Source: Hyperoplus lanceolatus (taxonomy: Eukaryota > Chordata > Actinopteri > Uranoscopiformes > Ammodytidae). From it: 64,000 nt of DNA. The position numbers and the translations under genes are program-made. Below are positions 49,308 through 59,894 of the stretch, piece by piece. The stretch's first letter is position 1, and every line of letters begins with the position of its first letter. The notes below the pieces were generated by a model. The model did no database searches, had not been told where the DNA came from, and saw only the letters and a list, made by a program, of their open reading frames with translations. The stretch covers positions 23,107,501 through 23,171,500 of the forward strand of contig CM049398.1 of NCBI GenBank assembly GCA_026929865.2, given 5' to 3'.

Positions 49308-50109
49308 TGATTGTATATAAATATAGATATATGCATTGTATAGATATATTTAAATTTTAAAAAATCATAGTATATTAAGTTGTATGTATGTATAGATCGT
49401 AAATGTCAAATATAGTATTGCCAATTGTATAGATAGATTGTATAGAGATTATATGGAATACAAGAAGCGAATATAATAAATATTTTTATTTTTTTTACTA
49501 TGGAAAAGGGGTAGGATTAAATAAGTGTATACTTCTTCCTGCTCCTTTTCAGGCAGATCACATCAATACAGATAATTTGTTTTCTTTTTTTCTTTTTGTG
49601 AAGTCATTTAAACATGCATTTTGTTTATTGTATTTTTATGCTTTTCATTTTGTTTTGTATTGTTTTTGATATGTCTGAAATAAAATAAAAAATTCAAATT
49701 CAAAAATTCATATAGGGGAGAGTGGCCTAAGTTGTGCATTTTGGAAGTTGTTCCACCCCTTGTTTCTAGAAAACCGTGGAAGAAATTGGAAATGTGACCA
49801 CATATTTAAGAAGAGCCATCCATTTGACTCCTGTAAAGAAGGGAGACACAAGGAATAAGATTAAAGCACATTTAAGCTAAAAAAAAATGTTTTTTGCCTT
49901 TCAAAGTAAAATTTCTATGATGAAGGTTTTTTTGATTATTGTGTCCGAACAATTATAGACAAGTTTGAAAACATTGACACATGTTTTAGTGCTTTGGTAT
50001 GCTACATTTTGAGTCTATACAGTTAGCACGATGTAAGCCCTAAACTGCTGCATCATGCTAATTATCCAAAATTCTGGGGATGGGGTGATTTGTGCCTAAG
50101 GGCCTGGGT

Positions 50110-50420
50110 GAGTTATAAGTATGTAAGTAAGTAAAATGTATTTATAAAAGCACATTTGTGACAGTTTGCACTGTCCAAAGTGCTGTACATAGTGCATTCA
50201 GTAGGTAAACAATGAAGGTAAAATAACAATAACAAAAATAAAAGACATAAAGCCCAGACATCCACAAATATAAACAAAGATAGTAGTACAGAGGTAAGAT
50301 AGTTAATGGGGAGGAAAAACCAGGGTGTACAGATGGGTTTTGAGCCTTGATTTAAGGCGGAAATGGAGGGGGAATCACATTTGTCAGGTGGCAGGTTCCA
50401 CAAGCAAGGAGAAACTAGAG
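50110..50420 (-). pseudogene. Captured LINE 3' end in copy B
   Basis: On the minus strand it reads from YFALVSPCLWN-like residues through DSPSISA, then the 3' UTR (AGCACTTTGGACAGTGC-like) to a (CTTA)n tail adjoining 50110. All three pogo-type copies share it, so the LINE end was present before the element multiplied. It lacks any catalytic part. Confidence 0.7.
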
Positions 50421-50451
50421 CAAAGTACATTTCTGAGAGTTGTGCCAGTGG

Positions 50452-50685
50452 CATGGCTGTATACGCTGGTCACCAAAAGAAAGTGATTGTCTACAGTAGC
50501 TCAGAAGAGAGTGACATCTCAATTCCACTTAACGAAACCACTGATGAGAGTTCAGATGGCCAGAAAGATGTTGATGGTGACTTTGTCATTGTGAGCTTTG
50601 CAGGTAAAACCATTAGATCTGCTAGGCCTTGTTTAAGAAAATTGTCCTTCAATCTTTGTCAACTATTTACTTTAAATAAACCTTA
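50452..50685 (+). pseudogene. Transposase C-terminal remnant, copy B
   Basis: A 78-codon frame from ATG: MAVYAGHQKKVIVYSSSE, SIPLNETTDESSDGQ, DGDFVIVSFAGKTIRS, ending after NLCQLFTLNKP, followed by AATAAA. It has no in-frame stop, unlike copy A. The ATG probably is not the original start; the catalytic domain that once preceded it has been replaced by the LINE fragment. Confidence 0.6.
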
Positions 50686-50873
50686 AATAAGTAATTGTCT
50701 AATGGATTTGTCTTACATTACAGTTTATAAGATATATAGCAATGTCACAATTCACCCCATGGTATTCTCTCCAACCGCACAACTTACACCACACCGGGGG
50801 CAAGTTGTGCATCAAGACAACTTTTTTTCCGAAAGCTAAATTTCTTCAACAGTTTATTCCAGATCTAAAGTTT

Positions 50874-51349
50874 GGTAACACTTTATAATAACTATCCGTT
50901 GTAACTTGTTAATAGATCATTAGTAAACTCTTAATTAATGATTATTAATGATTTGTTAAGTGTTTGTTAGCAGTTTGTTAAGGATTTATAACAATGGTAG
51001 ATAGTTAATAGCTTAATAATTGAATCAGTTTCATCTGGGAGGTAATCCGAGATTAATTGATCACGTCACGTTCAAGTCCATGGCATGCACAGTGTGTATT
51101 GAGTTTATTTAAAAATATTTGAAAATGGGGCTGCCCTCAGTTGCCCATGCACTGTGTATAGTCTATAGCCTATTTCAGCCTCGTCCCAGATGAACTGATT
51201 CAATTATTAAGCTATTAACTATCTACCATTGTTATAAATCCTTAACAAACTGCTAACAAACACTTAACAAATCATTAATAATCATTAATTAAGAGTTTAC
51301 TAATGATCTATTAACGAGTTACAACGGATAGTTATTATAAAGTGTTACC
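50874..51349. mobile_element. Foldback MITE with ~170-bp arms and 8-bp duplication
   Basis: The arms run inward from GGTAACACTTTATAATAAC and are inverted, nearly perfect copies (about 50874-51047 and 51187-51349). TAAAGTTT is duplicated at 50866-50873 and 51350-51357, and copies A and C have the unoccupied site. The unpaired centre (about 51048-51186) closely matches, inverted, part of the hAT at 39937-40837. GGTAACACTTTA-type MITEs are common in teleosts. It has no coding content. Confidence 0.88.
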
Positions 51350-51481
51350 TAAAGTTTGTATTGCCAGGGATGCACAACACCCTGAAATATATGTATATAT
51401 TTGAGTTGGAGACTTTACTGTCAAGGCCTTACTTTAACGTCACTTTGAGTGAAAAGTTGCACAATTTAGGCAACTCTCCCC

Positions 51482-51854
51482 TACAGTGTTTAGTGAGGCT
51501 AATGTACTAGTTTTGAAAAAAAAAAAATCTAAGAATTGTGCTGAAAGGTGATTTATTTTGGGATTCAGTTGTACTTGTTGTTTCTATCCACTGATTTGAC
51601 GTAATGAATAATGATGACAAAAACTAGGAAAACATCATTTGACAAAAGTTTCTTTATTCCTGCACATTTTGTTGGTTGAAGTGAGACAATGACTGCCACC
51701 AGCATGTCTTATCAGCCAGCTGAATAGGCAAACATTAACTCCATGAGTCAGCCTAGGAAAAAACATTTCAGTAGAAAATATTGGCAATTCTCTACATTCA
51801 TGCTAATGTTTGTTTAACCTCTAATAAAGGAAAATCCAGAATTGATTCCTACAC
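51482..51854. other. No gene recognised
   Basis: A short unique stretch; an A run near 51517. Confidence 0.5.
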
Positions 51855-51856
51855 AT

Positions 51857-52333
51857 TGGCCCTCATTTATCAAACTTGCGTGGAAACTGGTGCAGATTCT
51901 GGTGCAAATATCTCCCTACGCCAGGTATCGCGTGGGATTTATCAAACAGTCGTATCTCGCCAATCTCAGCGTACGCCAGGCCATTATTGATAAATGCGGC
52001 GGCTGAAAACAATCGTATCACGCCCCTATATTTTCTCAGTTTAGAGGCCTCGCCGAGAGGTTTTACAACATGGATACGCGCATTACGGCACAGAAGAGGA
52101 ACTTCTCTGAAGTAGAAATTGACAGAATAACAGCGAAAGTAGAAAACAAGAGTTTAATTTCGGAGCATTACAAGCGGCAATGCTGTTTACAAACTTGCGT
52201 ACACGAGCTGAGAGCTGGCGTGGGATTTGATCGTATCCTACGCTCACGTCCATATTGATAAATGCCGAGGTTTGCGTGGAAATGTGCGTTCACCCACTTT
52301 TCTGGTCTACGCACGGTTGATAAGTGAGGGCCA
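51857..52333 (+). mobile_element. Harbinger/ISL2EU-type MITE
   Basis: Ends TGGCCCTCATTTATCAA and, reverse-complemented, TGGCCCTCACTTATCAA. AT lies on both sides, compatible with a 2-bp duplication, though 3 bp cannot be excluded. GATAAATGC-type subterminal words occur at 51990 and 52256. The 52070-52160 frame starts MDTRITAQKRNFSEVEID, like the Myb/SANT-type DNA-binding protein that PIF/Harbinger elements encode. Thus an internally deleted derivative retaining the gene start. Confidence 0.78.
52070..52258 (+). pseudogene. Myb/SANT-like N-terminus left in the MITE
   Basis: ATG, then KRNFSEVEIDRITAKVENKS, which fits helix 1 of the Myb-like protein of Harbinger elements (K-R-N-F-S/T-x-x-E-(I/V)). 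After about residue 30 the frame runs into terminal-repeat sequence, so only the first part is genuine. Confidence 0.5.
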
Positions 52334-52335
52334 AT

Positions 52336-54195
52336 GGGAGCATACTATAAGAATGTGCTGGTGGTAACATGTTTTTTTGTTTTTGATGAAACCTGTAACC
52401 CCACAAAAAAAGAATGTAGTATGAAAGCTCCTCCTGGCTTTGACAGAAACACAGGGTTACGTAGAAGAAGGCTTAAGCTAATTAGCGGGACTTGATAACG
52501 GAGCTTACATTAGAGCAGAAAACACACTGTTTAATCCAATCCTACACTTTTGCTCTTGGGAAGGGTAAAAAAAAACAAGAACAGATGGGCCTATCCAAAG
52601 TGTGACAGTTTTAGTTAAGCAAACAATGAATTGGACTGCGTGGTTGTAGGAGTAATTTATGTTTTAAAAAAGATAATATAATTAATATAAAAATAGAACA
52701 CATGGCAACATTTTCTCATGTATTTGCCCCTCACTCATTCAGCTTATTCGACTGTTGCTAATAATGTGTTGCTTTTCAGTGATGCAGGTAATTATCTTGT
52801 CTTGAACCTATTGTAAGTCATTCATCTGGATAGGAGCATGTGATGTAGGCCTTTGCATGTTGACATGTGAAGTGTAAAATTGATTTATTGTGTATATAAC
52901 AAAGAAGAAACACACCTTTTGACCTGGCTTCAATTTAATTTTGACAACACAAATGATGCTATGCTTTATGACCTTAACAAAACCTGGTGTTTAAATGTTT
53001 CAATGACAACCTATGTTTGGGGAATTTGTGTCATCACCCAGAGCACAGTGAGTACACCCAAAGCTAATTCTGCCAAGGGACAATCTCATAACCACACACC
53101 CATTTGACATCATCTCTGTGAACTGTGAAGTCAATGATGTAATGACAACAACCACCCAACTGCCCACACAGATGCATCACGCCCGTCTGGAGAAAAACTC
53201 TCAGGAAGACTCAACAATTCCCCATCCAGCACAAAAGTAGAGTGCTAGAAATGTTTAATTTGTTTCATTAATATTCAGCTTTCCTGAGATGCCTATACTG
53301 AAACACAATATGGAGGTCAGAGCAGCTATTTCTCCCATGGACAATATTTTAGTCAAATGATATGGTTAACTCTCTTCTCCACAGCTGTTCTCTTATCTCT
53401 GCTCAAGGAAGGACACTTATTTATAATCAGGATATTGGGGCCAGTGCACCTTTACTACTGTATCTATCATTCTTGGGGACTACCTGTGGGGGTCACCTGG
53501 CATCGCATTCACCTCCAAGTAATGATACAACTCAAGGCTGTAGACACTGGGATGCTATAGGCTGTTATTGGGCCGGCCACCAGCCTATGTATCAGTTTAA
53601 TGTTGTTCATAACCATCACATATAAGCTAGAGCCATTCATCCACACCGGGGAGGGTTTGTTGAAGAGGTGTCTGGGTCACACACACACATGAATCAGACA
53701 TTTTGCAAAACGGTGACAAGCTGCCAAAGCCTGTGTACACTCACTGTTTCACTGGACATAAACATGCATATTTTGCACTCTCCTGTATGCCGCTCGGAGA
53801 AATCACATAATTGTGTATGACACAGGCCTGACACTAGCCTTTTCCATTCTCACTCTGTCGTTCCTCTTCCCCAGTACGTGCACGCCTCCAGGCAAACCTG
53901 GAAGACAAGGAAAACATAATTGTGCGAAAATGTTGAGCGCCGTGAACTGAATTAAAAAAAGCTTTTGAAAGCATTCACTTTTATTTATATGAAAAAATAT
54001 CTCTTAGATGTTGATCGCTGTTATGGTCCAGACATTATATGGAGAATTTATGTTCCTGAAACTCAGACATGAGACACTTTCCAAGTATGGCAAGTATGTT
54101 GGCAAGTTGTTGTTGGATGTAAGGATTTGCTTTGGACCAGCTAAGGAGAAGTAAAAAGGCAGAAAGTCATGGTAAATAAAAGCTTGTTTTTAATC
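52336..54195. other. No gene recognised
   Basis: Unique sequence. At 53840-53874 a long pyrimidine tract ends in CCCCAG, an excellent splice-acceptor look-alike, but the following frames are short and unrecognised. Confidence 0.45.
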
Positions 54196-54199
54196 ATGA

Positions 54200-54445
54200 A
54201 GCACAATATCTCATGAGGGATTTTTTTTCAAACTTTGCACAAATGCCGCTTCTATTTCGATTATATACTGTCCTTATTAGATGTTGGAGGTCAAAGGTTA
54301 AGGTCACTGTGACCTTGCATGGTGAACGCAATATCTTAAGAACGAGGGATTTTTTTCAAAGTTTACACAAATGTTGACCCTGACTCAAAGATTACCTGAA
54401 TAGATTTTGGATGTCAAAGGGTAAAGGTTACTGTGACCTTTTCAC
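54200..54445. repeat. Two units of a ~120-bp repeat with nuclear-receptor sites
   Basis: Unit 1 (about 54206-54325) and unit 2 (about 54326-54445) share AATATCT, GAGGGATTTTTTTCAAA, ACACAAATG and GTCAAAGG...AAGGT.ACTGTGACCTT. This is a dispersed, often tandem, vertebrate/fish repeat type. AGGTCACTGTGACCT at 54301-54315 is a perfect oestrogen-response-element palindrome. Unit 2 has one change (54425-54439). Confidence 0.7.
54288..54315. promoter_or_regulatory. Nuclear-receptor site cluster (DR1 plus perfect ERE)
   Basis: AGGTCA-A-AGGTTA (54288-54300) is a DR1 arrangement as bound by HNF4/RXR/PPAR. It directly abuts AGGTCA-CTG-TGACCT (54301-54315), identical to the classical vitellogenin-type oestrogen response element read on the other strand. 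Binding is predicted from consensus only. Confidence 0.5.
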
Positions 54446-55027
54446 CTTAACCACGTTTAAAGCGATCCCTACCACCACTGCACTTTCACAGTCCAGTTAT
54501 TGTATGCCTTTTGCAGGCATATCAACGCTTATTTCTAGCTAAACACTGCAATGTTTAATGGATTGCACTGTTTGCGCAAGGTGGGGGAAAAAACTTAAAC
54601 TATTTGATGGGAGGATGGAATACAAAACTGGGGATAATAGCATAGCAGCAGAAAGGTGCCAGATAAATTGCTGAAGCTGAGATTGTAGATAGCATCAGTA
54701 TCAGTATGTGTCTTGCACACTGATAAGACTTTATGAATGAAGCATGTATTTCAATACTGACTGATGACTATCTTTTTTTTTCAAAATTGGAATGGATGGA
54801 TGATAACTCCACTCATCATCCAGCAAAGATATGCATTAGTATAATAATGTCCAAATTGAGTCGAGTTTGAAAAGTAGAGATACACTTTATGGATGCAATT
54901 TTCCATTTCAAAGTCTGTCAGAACATTACATATCAATGGACCCCCAGTGAGGCCAGTGGGTCCTGCCTATCGGGCCTGGCTCCAACACCGGCAGCATATC
55001 GGGGCCTCTTCCATCTGTTGCCCTTGT

Positions 55028-55030
<3 letters not shown>
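54446..55030. other. No gene recognised
   Basis: Unique sequence up to the TG tract. Confidence 0.5.

Positions 55031-55122
<92 letters not shown>
55031..55122. repeat. (GT)46 microsatellite
   Basis: 92 bp uninterrupted; forms an inverted pair with the CA tract at 55310. Confidence 0.95.
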
Positions 55123-55125
<3 letters not shown>

Positions 55126-55309
55126 TGTATGTGTGTCACTATCATCTGCTGAACTCCAATGCCACTCTGTTTCCCTCTTATTAGGCCTGAAAAGACACAC
55201 CAGATGGCTGGTGGGGAAAAAAATCATACTCCACCAAAAGGGAACGGGGCACCACCCACAGCCATGGTAGAGCTCTTAAAGATTTAAGACAGGCACGGCA
55301 TACTTTTAC

Positions 55310-55498
<189 letters not shown>

Positions 55499-55703
55499 TT
55501 GACCCCACCCCCCCCACACACACACATAACTATCTCATTGGTTCACGCCTGAATCGTACAAACAGCTTGTACAACAGCCATTTCCCTAGAAAGGAAAGAC
55601 AGCAGCAGATAAATCAGAATACAAGTCTTTTCGATGGATTCTTGATATATATCCAACAACACATGACCTTGCCTCTGTGGCTACAAAGCGTGTCAGAGGA
55701 GGC

Positions 55704-55705
<2 letters not shown>

Positions 55706-55757
<52 letters not shown>
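55706..55757. repeat. (TG)n, left half of a split microsatellite
   Basis: An uninterrupted TG tract ending exactly where the LTR retrotransposon begins. Confidence 0.9.
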
Positions 55758-55762
<5 letters not shown>

Positions 55763-56180
55763 AAGGAATTATTTTATTAAACAACCCAAGTGTTTCAATA
55801 AAGAGAATTTGAGTCAGGCAGGCTTCAAAGCAGGTGAAGTTTTTACTTGCAACAGCAAATGCAAGGGAATCAACATGCATCACAAGTGTAGCTTACATGA
55901 TTGAGACCAAGAACTGAACAGTTGTACAGGATTATATGCATGAACATGGTGTGTGCGAAAACATCAAGTTTGTGTGTCCAGGACATTGAGTTCCTTGATG
56001 AGTTTTAATTGCGCAGATATTCTTATCTGAGAACGGAATGTGGGAGTCTCTCTACCCCTTTCTGCAAGGACATTCACAGTACCTCTCTTGTGAGGTCAAA
56101 CAAGGTTCATAGGAAAACAGTAGATGAATGTTTTACAGTACAATGTTATAATATATATAAGGAACAAAGTTTCATTAACA
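55758..56180 (-). repeat. 3' LTR (423 bp)
   Basis: Minus strand: starts TGTTAATGAAACTTTG, has TATATATAAGG-like AT sequence that could serve as a TATA box (near 56150), a polyadenylation signal AATAAAATAATTCC near the end, and ends CTTTAACA. Its last 250 bp match the 5' LTR closely. Confidence 0.8.
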
Positions 56181-56190
56181 TTTCCCTCCT
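56181..56190 (-). other. Polypurine tract
   Basis: Minus strand AGGAGGGAAA directly before the TGTT start of the 3' LTR; the primer for plus-strand DNA synthesis. Confidence 0.75.
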
Positions 56191-57114
56191 GTTTATAACA
56201 TTTAATGAAACATTCAGGTAACACTTCTAAGCAAAAAGGTAAAGCATATGAGTAAATACGTTTCATTCAAGCAGAAATAATATCAAGTACATTCAACATT
56301 ACAGTCTTGTGTACCGGTGCAACACGTCTTTGTACATTTTCAGAGAGAACAGTCTTTGCCATAGTCAGAGAACAGGAACTTCTTGATTGTCAATAAGGCC
56401 TTTTTGACATTCTGACGCAAAGTGTTCTTTTTTCTTCTTGTTTCTTGAAGTATGTCAGCTTTGGTTAATTCTGGTGATTATGACCTTCTCGTTTACCTGT
56501 TGCTGTCATTCCTCTTCACACTAGGTCTTGTATGTGGGCTTTAAACTCTGCCAGAATTGAGACAAGCATCTTTTAAAGCAAGGCACCTCCCTTTGTAGTC
56601 TGGACTTTGCAACCACACACTGGGAAAAATAAACACGGGTGCTTAATCTCCTCAGTGCATTACAAGGTTCAGAGACATGCAGCAACTGTGGCGTGAGTCC
56701 GTCACTAATCATTTAATTCTGAGCTGATAACAGAATTTTTCTCCAAATTGTCTGATGTGTAAGTGTCCACTATAGTCAGGACTGTTCATGACTCATGTGG
56801 AAGCGTCAGCTGTTGTTGGAATGTTCACGACTTCCTGTAGTAGGTGAATTGGATCCAGATATTTCTTTGGCTTTGGCTGTAGTTGGAAGATTTGTCAGTA
56901 GGACTTGACAGGGCCTCCAACGGAATCCAGTCACCCAGGACACGCGTCAACTGAACCGCTCCTCTCAGGCATTCTGAAAACAGAAATGAAAAAGGGAGCA
57001 GTATCATGTTTTTCAACACTTTTCCCTACATTTTGCTAGGGTTGTTTTTCTCTTTTCTCCTCGGACATTGTTTTTAGCACTAATTTTTTTAGACAAAAAC
57101 AGTAACAGCTATCA

Positions 57115-57507
57115 TCATATCATCCCACCACTCATTGCTTGCTCTAAGTCACAATGACGCATGGCAATGTACATTTTGGGTAGGATTGATTTAATTCTTG
57201 AGTTCCACATGTTTGTCTGTGTCGGGTAGCCCAAATAAAAATGTTTATCACTGAGGCATTTGCCCCTTCCCCTGTCTCCATGTACACAAAGCACACACAG
57301 GGCTCTCTCTTCCTCTTTGCACAGAGACTGAGTCTCATTTAGACACACACACATTTTTTTAGGCAGGCCCTCCCTTTCTCCTTGCATAGAGACTGGGTCT
57401 CCCACACACACATGTATTTCATTCATCACATACAGTTTGTGGCAAATAGGTTGCTCTTTTGTCTTTTCTTTATTTCCATCATAACAGCATAACAATTGTA
57501 TGCACAC
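57115..57507 (-). pseudogene. Open frame in the retrotransposon interior, unrecognised
   Basis: 130 codons, Cys-rich. It is dominated by a ~55-bp tandem duplication (57300-57415), which repeats the residues around SMQGEREGLPKK and SLCKEEERAL. No protease or polymerase motif is visible. It may be the decayed region downstream of gag. Confidence 0.3.
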
Positions 57508-57640
57508 TTACTAAAACCCTCTTTTATCTCTCTTCCCTTACATACTTTTTCTTTCTTTATAACATCCATCTATGAGCAAGATACTCACATCAATCTTTAC
57601 AAGGTTAATGCAGTTTGACATCTTGCCCTTACAATCTGTT

Positions 57641-58099
57641 TCAGTTCCAAACAATCTTTTTCCATATTTTCTCTTCAACTTTCAACAACATTCTCTTATT
57701 CATCTCCTTGGCCACCACCTTTCTCTTATTGGCTCTCTCCTTTTCTGGGGTGGGGACATTTGCAACGCCAGTGGTCATTCTGACCGCAATTGAAACACCC
57801 AGTTTGCGTCTTTTTTTTCTCTCTGGCACCTCTCTGTTACCCCTTCCCCATTGTTTCTTATTAAACTCTTTTTCTCTGCCTCTTTCAGCTGTCTGGAAAA
57901 GGTTCTCATTGTTGTTTACAATCTCCTCACAGGTTGTAACCAGCTTTAGGAGTTGAGCAGTTTGTTCCTCACTCTTCTTAAGGAGACTTTTCAGGAGATC
58001 GCAAATCTGTGACAGATAATTTTCAGCACTCTCCTGGATAAATTCCTGAAGCTCCTCTTTAAACTGTTCTTTGCTTATGTGTATCTTATCATTAACCAT
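57641..58099 (-). pseudogene. gag-like ORF with zinc knuckle in a shifted frame
   Basis: 152 codons from ATG. Residues 1-75 are predicted helical and charged, with a Leu-rich stretch; about residues 75-95 are Lys/Arg-rich. At 57756-57797 another frame reads a perfect C-x2-C-x4-H-x4-C zinc knuckle (Cys-Phe-Asn-Cys, then His-Trp-Arg-Cys-Lys-Cys), the nucleocapsid hallmark of gag. The knuckle lies out of frame with the first part, so a frameshift separates them. Spacing fits a short gag. Confidence 0.7.
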
Positions 58100-58827
58100 T
58101 TTACAAGTAATTTAATTTTTTAAAATACAAAATCAAACATTAAATTACCCAGTAATCAATTTAAAAGGGTGAATACCCCTTATTCCCTCCTGTTGTTTTA
58201 AAAAATTTACCAATTTAAAACTAGAACACTTCATGTGATGTATTCTAAACAAAACAAATAAGTCTACTCTGCAGTTGTAGACTATTGACAAACATAACAA
58301 AACAAAACAAATAAACAACCTGTCAAAGACTAACTCCCGGGATGAGAACCCGGCCGGAGTATATCCCCAGGCTAAATATAAACCTTTCAGAGCTCACAAT
58401 CAACTTGCTTCTATAAAAACCGTCCAAAATTGAGTCCAACTCACAGTTCTATAAAACAAATGATACCTGTCTGAAAAAACGGATTACTAAATGATCCGTT
58501 ACCATGATCATGTTTACGTGCACGGCAAGACCTTTTTTTGTGTATTTTCTCAAACACTACAAGTTGAGATATGTTTGTGCCTAGTGCATCTTCCCAAACA
58601 CTACGATCAGTTATTCTCCCACAGATGGTAAAAACCAAGATAGAAAATACTGCCCAATAAACTAGTTTATCTATCCAATATCCAAGATATCAGAAGTTCA
58701 ACAAAAACCATAAAACAAAACAAAACAAATCAGCTGTTTATATTCACCTGATTCGAAGAATGCATCGTCTCGCTCAGTTTTGGCTCTGGATTCTGTCACC
58801 CCTCCTCCGTCCAAGTCGAGTCTGGTA

Positions 58828-59112
58828 AATGGACTTGTATAGCGCTATATCTCCGTTTGTCCCAAAGCGCTTTACATTGTTTTTGTACACATTCACCCAG
58901 TCACACACACATTCATACACCGATAGCAGCAGCTACCACGTAGGGTAGGCTTAGCACTAGGGTGCTATGCTAACTAAGCTAACTATTGGGAGCAATTCGG
59001 GGTTCAGTGTCTTGCCCAGGGACACTTCGACATGTGGCGGGGAGACGGGGGATCGAACCTCCGACCCTGCACATCAGAGGCGAAATCCCTACCCACTTCG
59101 CCACTGCCGCCA
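58828..59112 (-). mobile_element. V-SINE-like SINE in the retrotransposon leader
   Basis: An inverted copy of the SINE at 21331-21616. Reverse-complemented it shows GGCGGCAGTGGCGAAGTG, box B GGTTCGATCCCC (59048-59060), GTGTCCCTGGGCAAGACACT and AAGCGCTTTGGGAC, ending GCGCTATACAAGTCCATTTACC. It has an extra ~35-bp segment near 58950-58985 relative to the first copy. Confidence 0.85.
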
Positions 59113-59220
59113 CTGCTGACAGCCTCTTTTGTAGCAATGTTCACTGGAGGTCTTTTGTCGAGAGTCGTGGACTCCCCCGTGCACGGTGCAGGCTCTTCTT
59201 GTTCAGAGGATCAGGATGTT

Positions 59221-59244
59221 GGATCCGGCTCACTTGAAGGACCA
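59221..59244 (-). other. Primer-binding site, tRNA-Tyr-like with 4-nt insertion
   Basis: Minus strand: TGGTCCTTC, then AAGT, then GAGCCGGATCC. Without the four bases it matches the complement of the 3' end of vertebrate tRNA-Tyr (…CCGGCTCGAAGGACCA). It lies two bases from the LTR end, as expected. Confidence 0.65.
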
Positions 59245-59246
59245 TA

Positions 59247-59892
<646 letters not shown>

Positions 59893-59894
59893 AG

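Larger units (their letters stand above)
45560..49712 (+). mobile_element. CR1/Kiri/Daphne-like LINE, interrupted twice (copy 3)
   Basis: A second LINE family. Fragments of one reverse-transcriptase gene follow in order on the plus strand: 45560-46303, 46316-46649, 47552-47713 and 48050-49000. They are broken by a hAT-like insertion (46650-47543) and a retroelement-tail/microsatellite insertion (47714-48047). The 3' UTR includes GTATACTTCTTCCTGCTCC and ends in an A-rich tail with AATAAAATAAAAAATTC. The endonuclease is missing, so the copy is 5'-truncated. Pogo-type copy B begins two bases after the tail. Confidence 0.85.
49715..51481 (+). mobile_element. Pogo-type composite element, copy B
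   Basis: It starts GGGGAGAGTGGCCTAAG and ends AGGCAACTCTCCCC, with TA on both sides. In order it holds a left subterminal region, a minus-strand LINE 3' end (50110-50420), a plus-strand transposase C-terminus (50452-50685), an AATAAA near 50678, a right subterminal region and a foldback MITE (50874-51349). Without the MITE it is about 1.28 kb. It is inserted next to the tail of LINE copy 3. Confidence 0.82.

Noticed and set aside
53840-53960. Strong splice-acceptor look-alike followed by short frames (one with a PPGKPG stretch)
   Set aside because: No frame is long or recognisable, and no partner exon is visible; kept only as a remark in the feature list.
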